From assembly GCF_014205155.1 (NCBI RefSeq), contig NZ_JACHMX010000001.1, positions 2,542,001-2,606,000 of the forward strand: 64,000 bases of DNA, in the 5' to 3' direction. Position numbers and translations under genes: made by a program. The notes under the pieces are model-generated. The model saw only the letters and a list, made by a program, of their open reading frames with translations. It was not told where the DNA came from and did no database searches. Positions 58,674-64,000 of the stretch are shown piece by piece. How positions within the stretch are numbered: position 1 is the stretch's first letter; each line of letters starts with the position of its first letter. This DNA comes from Amycolatopsis umgeniensis (GTDB lineage: Bacteria > Actinomycetota > Actinomycetes > Mycobacteriales > Pseudonocardiaceae).

Positions 58674-59051
58674 TCAGAGTTCGTAGGTGAGGGTGAAGGT
58701 GTGGTTGCCCTCGTCGTCCTGGACGATCTCCGCGGTTCCGGTGATACCGGCCAGCTCACCGTGGCCGGAGCCCGGCAAGACGATCAGGTGATGCCCGTTC
58801 TCCCCCGCCGAGTGATGCAGGACGAAGCCACCCTTACGCCCGTCGACGGACACGGCCAGCCGCTCGAAGGCGACGTACGCCGACGACGTCTCGTTCACCG
58901 CCGTGAGCATCTCGACGGTGCTGGTGCCTTCGACGCCGCCGACGAAGGTCTTGCCGAGCACCACTCGGGAGAACTCGGTGCCTTCGGCCTTCTCGGTGGC
59001 TTGCGGATCCCAGCCGTCCACGGTGAACGACGCTGTCGCGGTGTTGGTCAT
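58674..59051 (-). CDS. DUF3224 domain protein
   Basis: 125 residues from ATG 59051. A single DUF3224 barrel: ASFTVDGWDPQATEKAEGTEFSRVVLGKTFVGGVEGTSTVEML, AYVAFERLAVSVDGRKGGFVLHHSA, GTGTAEIVQDDEGNHTFTLTYEL-type ending. DUF3224 proteins are about 130-residue beta barrels found in actinobacteria, sometimes tied to enediyne or stress gene sets; function unknown. Confidence 0.88.
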   Translation of the reverse strand: MTNTATASFTVDGWDPQATEKAEGTEFSRVVLGKTFVGGVEGTSTVEMLTAVNETSSAYVAFERLAVSVDGRKGGFVLHHSAGENGHHLIVLPGSGHGELAGITGTAEIVQDDEGNHTFTLTYEL

Positions 59052-59097
59052 GGCGCCGAGTCTGCCGGACATACCTGACAGATCGCGTCAGGTATTC

Positions 59098-60624
59098 TCA
59101 TCGCCTCCGGTTCCCGAACAGGCCGCGCGTGATCTCCCGTCCGAGCGCGCTCGCCGCCGAACGGAGGAACGACTTCACCGCCGGGTTCTTCATCGCCTGC
59201 TCGACCATGCCGGGCCCTTCCTTCTCCGGTTTCGGAGCCGGGGGCGCCTCCGGTGGAGCCTCGCCGGCGGGCGGCGCGGCCACCTTCGCGGCGAGCTTCT
59301 CGTAGGCCGACTCGCGATCGATCGTCTCGGCGTATTTCGCGTGCAGATCCGAAGAGGTCGTCGCCGCGGAGATGGCTTCGGCGCCGATCGACCCCATCTT
59401 CGACCGCGGCGCGCGCAAGCGTGTCCACGCGACCGGCGTCGGCGCACCCCGCTCGGACAGCACGGTGACGATCGCTTCGCCGATACCGAGCGACGTCAGC
59501 GCCGAGTCCAGCTCGTAGTGCTTCGTCTTCGGATACGTCTTCACCGTCTTCGTCAGCGCCGCCTGGTCCTCGGGCGTGAACGCGCGCAACGCGTGCTGGA
59601 CCCGCGCGCCCAGTTGCGACAGGACGTTGTTCGGGATGTCCGTCGGGAGCTGCGTGCAGAAGAACACACCGACGCCCTTCGACCGGATCAGCTTCACGGT
59701 CTGCTCGATGCGCTCCAGGAACGCCTTCGACGCACCGTTGAACAGCAAGTGCGCTTCGTCGAAGAAGAAGACCAGCTTCGGCTTGTCGAGGTCGCCCTCT
59801 TCGGGCAGTTCCTCGAACAACTCGGCCAGCAGCCACATGAGGAAGGTCGAGAACAGGGCGGGTTTCGACTGGAGGTTGTCCAGCTCCAGCAAGGTCACCA
59901 TCGTCTTGCCGTCGACCTGGCGCATCAGATCGTGGACGTCCAGCTCAGGCTCGCCGAAGAAGTCCTCGCCGCCCTGAGCCTCCAGATTGGACAGCGCCCG
60001 GAGGATCACCCCGGCCGTCGCGGCCGAGACGCCGCCGATGCCCTTGAGGTCCTCCTTGCCCTCGTCACTGGTCAGGTGCGTGATGACCGAACGGAGGTCC
60101 TTCGTGTCCAGCAGCGCCAAGCCACGCTGATCGGCCCAGTGGAAGATCAGGCCGAGCGTCGACTCCTGGGTTTCGTTGAGCCCCAGCACCTTCGACAGCA
60201 GGATCGGGCCGAAACTCGTGATCGTCGCCCGGATCGGCGAGCTCTTGCCGCCGGTGCCCAGCGAGAGGAACTGCACGGGGAACGCGGCGGGCTCCCACTG
60301 ATCACCGAGTTCTTCCGCGCGTTTGGCGATCTTGTCGTTGCTCTCGCCCTGCGCGGCGAGCCCTGACAGGTCGCCCTTCACGTCGGCCAGCACCACCGGC
60401 ACTCCCGCGGCCGACAGCTGCTCGGCGATCAGCTGCAAGGTCTTCGTTTTGCCGGTACCGGTCGCGCCCGCGACCAGCCCGTGCCGGTTCAGCGTCGCCA
60501 GCGGCAGGCGGACAGCCGCACCGGCGTCGGCCTTGCCGTCGATCACGACGGCGCCGAGCTCGACCGCCGCTCCCTCGCTCACGTAACCCTGCGCGATCTC
60601 CTGGGCTGGACCTTGTTCGGCCAC
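59098..60624 (-). CDS. HerA-like ATPase (DUF853/NPT-type)
   Basis: 508 residues from GTG 60624, which has GGGAG five bases upstream (GTG 60654 does not). Walker A GLVAGATGTGKTKTLQLIAEQL (about residues 50-65), Walker B KLVFFFDEAHLLF, and the sensor VFFCTQLPTDIPNNVLSQLGARVQHALRA, the DUF853 helicase HerA-like C-terminal pattern. A Pro/Ala linker near 430-460 leads to a helical tail ending RGLFGNRRR. Likely a hexameric ATPase acting on DNA or protein; cellular role not established. Divergent from orn over 112 bp. Confidence 0.88.
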   Translation of the reverse strand: MAEQGPAQEIAQGYVSEGAAVELGAVVIDGKADAGAAVRLPLATLNRHGLVAGATGTGKTKTLQLIAEQLSAAGVPVVLADVKGDLSGLAAQGESNDKIAKRAEELGDQWEPAAFPVQFLSLGTGGKSSPIRATITSFGPILLSKVLGLNETQESTLGLIFHWADQRGLALLDTKDLRSVITHLTSDEGKEDLKGIGGVSAATAGVILRALSNLEAQGGEDFFGEPELDVHDLMRQVDGKTMVTLLELDNLQSKPALFSTFLMWLLAELFEELPEEGDLDKPKLVFFFDEAHLLFNGASKAFLERIEQTVKLIRSKGVGVFFCTQLPTDIPNNVLSQLGARVQHALRAFTPEDQAALTKTVKTYPKTKHYELDSALTSLGIGEAIVTVLSERGAPTPVAWTRLRAPRSKMGSIGAEAISAATTSSDLHAKYAETIDRESAYEKLAAKVAAPPAGEAPPEAPPAPKPEKEGPGMVEQAMKNPAVKSFLRSAASALGREITRGLFGNRRR

Positions 60625-60736
60625 TGTCGCTCCCTGGTCTGTGATATGGCTCACCTGAGGATGTACACGCTGCCAGCAACGCGCCGAACCCGCACGTCGC
60701 GCTTCGCGAATCCCCGGGTCGGGTTAGGGTTTCGGG

Positions 60737-61345
60737 GTGAACGACCGCCTAGTCTGGATCGACTGCGAGATGACGGGGCTCGACCTCGGCAAGGACGCGT
60801 TGATCGAAATCGCCGCGCTGGTGACCGATGCCGAACTCAACGTCCTCGGCGAAGGCGTCGACATCGTCATCCACACCGACGACGAAACCCTCGACGGCAT
60901 GCCCGAGGTCGTCCGCGACATGCACGCCCGCTCCGGCCTGACCGAAGAGGTCCGGCGCTCCACGGTCACGCTGGAAGAGGCCGAGCAGCGCGTCCTCGAG
61001 TACATCCGCGCGCACGTGCCCGAGGCCAATGTCGCCCCGCTCGCCGGCAACTCCATCGCCACCGACCGCGGCTTCATCACCCGTGACATGCCCGCCCTCG
61101 ACGGGCACCTGCACTACCGCATGGTCGACGTCTCGTCGGTGAAGGAACTCGTCCGGCGCTGGTACCCGCGGATCTACTACGCCAAGCCCGAAAAGGGCCT
61201 GGCCCACCGCGCGCTCGCGGACATCAAGGAGTCCATCGGCGAGCTCGACTACTACCGCCGCTCCGCCTTCGTCCCGCAGCCCGGCCCGACCACCGAACAG
61301 GCCAAGGCCGCGGCCGCTGAAGTGCAGGAACGCCACGAACAGTAA
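60737..61345 (+). CDS. orn: Oligoribonuclease
   Basis: 202 residues, GTG 60737; TAGGGT at 60725-60730 six bases before it suggests leaderless transcription, as for the gene at 42532. DEDDh exonuclease: [54 protein letters not shown] and [18 protein letters not shown] hold the four acids and the His. It degrades di- and short oligonucleotides, including pGpG, and is normally single-copy and essential. Followed by the tRNA-His promoter. Confidence 0.95.
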   Translation: MNDRLVWIDCEMTGLDLGKDALIEIAALVTDAELNVLGEGVDIVIHTDDETLDGMPEVVRDMHARSGLTEEVRRSTVTLEEAEQRVLEYIRAHVPEANVAPLAGNSIATDRGFITRDMPALDGHLHYRMVDVSSVKELVRRWYPRIYYAKPEKGLAHRALADIKESIGELDYYRRSAFVPQPGPTTEQAKAAAAEVQERHEQ

Positions 61346-61349
61346 CCCG

Positions 61350-61380
61350 TTGCGAGCCCCGGAAACGGGCACGCTAATAT
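61350..61380 (+). promoter_or_regulatory. Promoter of tRNA-His
   Basis: TTGCGA (61350-61355) and a clear TAATAT -10 (61375-61380), spaced 19 bases, ending 42 bases before the tRNA. The -10 is the strongest TA-rich hexamer near here; the long spacer lowers confidence in the -35. Confidence 0.6.
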
Positions 61381-61422
61381 AGTGCGGCCGAGGTGATGGG
61401 AAGCTTCCCGAGCCCGGCGATG

Positions 61423-61498
61423 GTGGGCGTAGCTCAGTTGGTAGAGCACCTGGTTGTGGTCCAGGAGGTCGCGGGTTCGAAACCCGTCGCTCACCCCA
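61423..61498 (+). tRNA. tRNA-His (GTG anticodon)
   Basis: Seven-bp acceptor GTGGGCG with CGCTCAC, D arm GCTC/GAGC, anticodon stem CCTGG/CCAGG around TTGTGGT (anticodon GTG), T arm GCGGG-TTCGAAA-CCCGT, discriminator C and encoded CCA. A G at 61422 provides the tRNA-His-specific G-1 opposite C73. Confidence 0.97.
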
Positions 61499-61501
61499 TC
61501 A

Positions 61502-61561
61502 CCCCAGTCTGTTCGGGGCTCTTGCGAGCCCCTCCCAACAGGCTGGGGTTTCGCCTTTTTT
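61502..61561 (+). terminator. Intrinsic terminator after tRNA-His
   Basis: Stem CCCCAGTCTGTT (61502-61513) with AACAGGCTGGGG (61537-61548), followed by a run of seven T (61555-61561). One of the few classic hairpin plus T-run terminators in the window. Confidence 0.85.
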
Positions 61562-61654
61562 GGGGGCCGAGCCCCCAAGCCCCCGCCGGAGGGCTGCGCC
61601 CCCGGACCCCCATCGCATCGGTGCCGTCGGTGAGTTCGGTGCCGGGAATGCCAA

Positions 61655-61696
61655 GAGGGGTCCCTATAGGACGAATCCGTCCTATAGGGACCCCTC
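61655..61696. terminator. 17-bp inverted repeat between tRNA-His and the transpeptidase gene
   Basis: Arms 61655-61671 and 61680-61696, perfect, loop 8. Core TCCCTATAGGA is a palindrome-like unit. Lies 14 bases from the transpeptidase stop and so most likely terminates that gene, as the tRNA already has its own terminator. Confidence 0.85.
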
Positions 61697-61709
61697 AGGG
61701 TTTCTGGTG

Positions 61710-62927
61710 TCAGTTCCGGTCGCCGCCGGTCTTCCAGTCGTCCCACGACATCTGCCACACCGACCAGCCGTCGGTCGGCTCCAGCACCTGCGGGCCCGAG
61801 TTGGCGACCGTGATGATGTCGCCCTTCTTCGAGGTGTCCATGAGCCACTTCGCGTTCTCGGTCGACAGGTTGATGCAGCCGTGGCTCACGTTCCGCTTGC
61901 CCTGCGAGCCGACCGACCACGGGGCCGAGTGGTAGAAGATGCCGCTGTTCGACATCCGCACCGCGTACTTCACGAACGTCCGGTAGCCGGCCTTGCTGTC
62001 CGACGGAACGCCGTAGGTGCTCGAGTCCATCGTGTACCCGGTGTGCTCGCTCATCACCGTGTAGGTCCCGGCGGGGGTGCTGCTCGACGGCTTGCCCATC
62101 GAGATCGGCATCTGCTTGACCTCTTGGTCGTTCACCACGACCTTCATCTGGTGCGTGCCGCCGTCCGCGGTCGCGACCAGCTTGTCGCCGACGACCACCT
62201 TGGCGGGCTTGTCCTCGCGGCCGAAGGTGTTGTTGCCGAGGTTCTTGCCGTAGATCGCCGCGTTGACCGAGATCTTGGTGCCCGGCTTGAAGTACTCCTT
62301 GGGCCGCCACATCACGGTCTTCTCGCCGAACCAGTGGAACGCGCCCTCGGCCTGCGGCTCGGTGACGATCTTCAGCGCCTTCTCGGTCGCCGCCTTGTCC
62401 GGCACGTTGCCGGTGAAGCTGAAGATCAAGGGCAGCCCGACGCCGACCGTCTCGCCTTCGACCAGGTTGATCGAGACACCGATCTGCTTGCCCGGCTTGG
62501 ACGTGGAGAACGTCGAGGTCGCGGTGACCGGCTTGCCGTCGGTCCCGGTCGCGGCGGCGGTGACGGTGTAGGTCTTGCCGTAGCCGAGCGGTTCGGCCGA
62601 CTCCCAGCCCGAACCGTCTTCCTTCGGTTTGCCCGCGACGACCTTGCCGTCGGCGCCCGTCAGCTTGACCTCGCCCACCTTGCCGTCGGCGACGGCGACC
62701 GTCACCGGCTCTCCGGGGGCCACGTCCGCCGCACCCTGTGCGGGGGTCAGCGTCATCGCGGCGGGCTTCGGGGCAGGTGCCGCGCTGCTCTGCTGCGAAC
62801 CACCGGGAGAACCTCCCGGCGACGGCGTTTCACCCGACGGTGTACTGCTGCACGAGGCGAGTGTGAACCCGGCCACCGCAGCCACCAACGCCACCCGCGA
62901 CCGCCCCGTCGCTCCCCAGACCCTCAT
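61710..62927 (-). CDS. L,D-transpeptidase, lipoprotein with Ig-like domains
   Basis: 405 residues from ATG 62927. Lipobox TLASC shows a lipoprotein; a Ser/Pro/Gly-rich linker follows, then two Ig-like domains (TLTPAQGAADVAPGEPVTVAV, FSFTGNVPDKAATEKALKIV...FHWFGEKTVMWRPKEYFKPG) and the YkuD catalytic domain with STPAGTYTVMSEHTGYTMDS, HSAPWSVGSQGKRNVSHGCINLS: catalytic Cys351 in SHGC. It makes 3-3 crosslinks in peptidoglycan outside the membrane, the LdtMt2 type of mycobacteria. C-terminal extension contains Trp-rich WSVWQMSWDDW. Confidence 0.94.
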   Translation of the reverse strand: MRVWGATGRSRVALVAAVAGFTLASCSSTPSGETPSPGGSPGGSQQSSAAPAPKPAAMTLTPAQGAADVAPGEPVTVAVADGKVGEVKLTGADGKVVAGKPKEDGSGWESAEPLGYGKTYTVTAAATGTDGKPVTATSTFSTSKPGKQIGVSINLVEGETVGVGLPLIFSFTGNVPDKAATEKALKIVTEPQAEGAFHWFGEKTVMWRPKEYFKPGTKISVNAAIYGKNLGNNTFGREDKPAKVVVGDKLVATADGGTHQMKVVVNDQEVKQMPISMGKPSSSTPAGTYTVMSEHTGYTMDSSTYGVPSDSKAGYRTFVKYAVRMSNSGIFYHSAPWSVGSQGKRNVSHGCINLSTENAKWLMDTSKKGDIITVANSGPQVLEPTDGWSVWQMSWDDWKTGGDRN

Positions 62928-63131
62928 GCACACCGCCCGTTTCGCGTGGTACCAACCCCAACGTCTGGCTATAGTCTGCCTGACCGGCCGCAACGCCTGC
63001 GGCCGGATGGCCGAATACGTCCCCGCGACGCCCACGGCGGCCTAAGGGGCCCCCCTGAAACGGGCCCCAGCAACCCTGTGTTAATGTTTTCCACGTCGCC
63101 GAGGGGAACACCAAAGCGGCGGAACAAGCAG

Positions 63132-63204
63132 GCGCCATTAGCTCAATTGGCAGAGCAGCTGGCTCTTAACCAGCGGGTTCGGGGTTCGAGTCCCTGATGG
63201 CGCA
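63132..63204 (+). tRNA. tRNA-Lys (CTT anticodon)
   Basis: Acceptor GCGCCAT with ATGGCGC, TA at 8-9, D arm GCTC/GAGC, anticodon stem around GGCTCTTAACC (anticodon CTT), T arm GGGG-TTCGAGT-CCCT, discriminator A. CCA is not encoded (CAA follows). A TTAATGTT stretch near 63080 may be its -10, without a convincing -35. Confidence 0.95.
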
Positions 63205-63213
63205 CAATAAGAA

Positions 63214-63270
63214 AGCAAAGCCCGCCAGCAGATTCCCTGAATTTCAGGGAATCTGCTGGCGGGCTTTGCT
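63214..63270. terminator. 28-bp near-perfect palindrome after tRNA-Lys
   Basis: Arms 63214-63241 and 63243-63270 are complementary over their whole length around a single base, the longest stem in the window. It starts ten bases after the tRNA. No T-run follows. The tRNA and the truncated methyltransferase beyond face it from both sides. Confidence 0.88.
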
Positions 63271-63527
63271 CGTATGTGCAGCCTGGATGCAGCCGACGTG
63301 TCGCCCCGATTCAGTGACTGGCCGTCACCAGCCGTGCTCGCGGTGACCCGCTGCGCTGTCGGGGCACCACTACCTTGTTGATCTTGGCTCCGCGCTGGTA
63401 TCCCGCCCGCCGGACGAGGGCCGCCGTCGCATCCGCCCTGCTGCGCCAGGCACGGCAGGACACCCCAGGAGCATGATCGTTCTCAGCGATAACCGCTGAA
63501 CCGATGTTCCCCGAGGCTGTTTTCAGC

Positions 63528-64000
63528 CTACCGACCGTTCTTGTGCCGACGGCAGGCAAGCAGGGTGGAGTCGGCGGCGTGGATCGTCGTTCCGCCGCGG
63601 ATCAAGGTCCGCGGCCGTTGTTCGACCGCGAGGACGTCGAAACCGTCCGGCAGGCCGGGCAGCAGGTCCTTGGCGTAGAACATCGCCGCGCGCTGCCCGG
63701 CGGTCAGTGGGGCGGACGACCTCATCGGGGCATGGCCCACGATCAGGAGGTGCCCACCGGGGGCGACGGCGTCGGCGAGCCGGCGGGTCACCTGTGTCAT
63801 CCCGCCGTCCGGCGGCTGCAGGTAGTGGCTGGTGACCAGGTCGTAGGATCGGCCGCCTGCGGTGAAGACACGAGCGTCGATCTGCCACCAGTCGACATGG
63901 TCGGCGCCGCCGTCCTGCTCGGCGTGCCGGGCAGCGCGTGCCAGGCCGACTGCGGAAAAGTCAGCGCCCGTGACAGTCCAGCCCTGCCGGGCCAGCCAGA
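63528..64000 (-). CDS. Class I SAM methyltransferase, 5' end beyond the window
   Basis: The frame ending at 63528 stays open to the right edge and reads WLARQGWTVTGADFSAVGLA and RAARHAEQDGG, then YDLVTSHYLQPPDG and LADAVAPGGHLLIVGHAP: motif II, IV and the post-motif of a TehB/Methyltransf_25-type methyltransferase. Motif I would lie outside. The frame keeps strong coding character through the ATG at 63800, so that ATG is internal. Ends CRRHKNGR. Substrate unknown. Between it and the tRNA-Lys hairpin, 63271-63527 holds nothing I can support. Confidence 0.85.
   Translation of the reverse strand, partial: WLARQGWTVTGADFSAVGLARAARHAEQDGGADHVDWWQIDARVFTAGGRSYDLVTSHYLQPPDGGMTQVTRRLADAVAPGGHLLIVGHAPMRSSAPLTAGQRAAMFYAKDLLPGLPDGFDVLAVEQRPRTLIRGGTTIHAADSTLLACRRHKNGR

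Noticed and set aside
61560..63197. 545-codon open frame running through the transpeptidase region into tRNA-Lys
   Set aside because: Opposite strand to a well-supported L,D-transpeptidase and overlaps a tRNA; shadow.
63311..63559. 82-codon minus-strand frame after tRNA-Lys
   Set aside because: Overlaps the end of the truncated methyltransferase gene, Arg/Ala-rich without recognisable features and no ribosome site; could not be supported.

Overview
The window is GC-rich (coding third positions almost all G/C), uses many GTG and some TTG starts, and carries few AT-rich spacers. Gene content (type VII secretion-type proteins, ethylmalonyl-CoA pathway genes, oligoribonuclease, mycobacterial-type L,D-transpeptidase, FilP/Scy-like coiled coil next to meaB and thiolase, repeated GTGA/ATGA start-stop overlaps) points to a filamentous actinomycete of the Pseudonocardiaceae. 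Amycolatopsis is my best guess, from general knowledge rather than a search. Most of the window reads as chromosome with ordinary housekeeping and catabolic genes; two stretches look accessory.

Layout. 1-7.1 kb: a small hypothetical gene, DUF427, a four-gene minus-strand run (enoyl-CoA hydratase, two methyltransferases, secreted HAD phosphatase), a lone ABC ATPase, then a short cysteine-type leader peptide followed by cysteine dioxygenase and rhodanese. 7.1-9.9 kb: a compact minus-strand cassette of a WXG-type and an EspC-type protein bracketed by two paralogous SseB-like proteins that share a 95 % identical DNA block. 10.4-17.7 kb: glucan phosphorylase, a zinc metallopeptidase lipoprotein, thioredoxin-TPR protein, thiamine-binding protein and MarR regulator.

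17.9-32.4 kb is the most interesting part. A LacI repressor (27.5 kb), mannose-6-phosphate isomerase and a sugar ABC transporter form one operon, and a secreted GH92 alpha-mannosidase lies 7 kb away. The identical 12-bp palindrome GACAACGTTGTC sits at the lacI promoter, at the mannosidase promoter and inside manA, so the three define a mannan/mannoside regulon. Between mannosidase and lacI lies a complete, headless siphophage-type tail operon (20.3-27.2 kb: tail terminator, tail tube, tail-assembly chaperone with a GGGGGAA -1 frameshift site, tape measure, Dit-like, Gp37-like and fibre-like proteins), without integrase, terminase, capsid or lysis genes.

33-39 kb: LytS/LytTR two-component system with two tandem [small membrane protein + SSS symporter] modules. 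39-43.6 kb: PEP mutase-like and AhpD-like genes divergent from a MocR regulator, a secreted cyclophilin, and a secreted beta/gamma-crystallin-like protein. 43.8-49 kb: meaB, thiolase, methylmalonyl-CoA epimerase, TetR, SPW protein and crotonyl-CoA carboxylase/reductase, i.e. the ethylmalonyl/methylmalonyl-CoA branch. 49-61.4 kb: FilP-like coiled coil, universal stress protein, class III cyclase, proA, M50 protease, AlkA-type glycosylase, M20 hydrolase, HtrA-like protease, HerA-like ATPase, oligoribonuclease. 61.4-64 kb: tRNA-His, L,D-transpeptidase, tRNA-Lys and a truncated methyltransferase.

Every convergent gene junction with 50 bp or more of space carries one or more long, often perfect inverted repeats, some of them copies of one modular family; junctions of 3 bp or less carry none. 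These act most plausibly as bidirectional terminators but their sequence relationships suggest a mobile or recombining repeat family.
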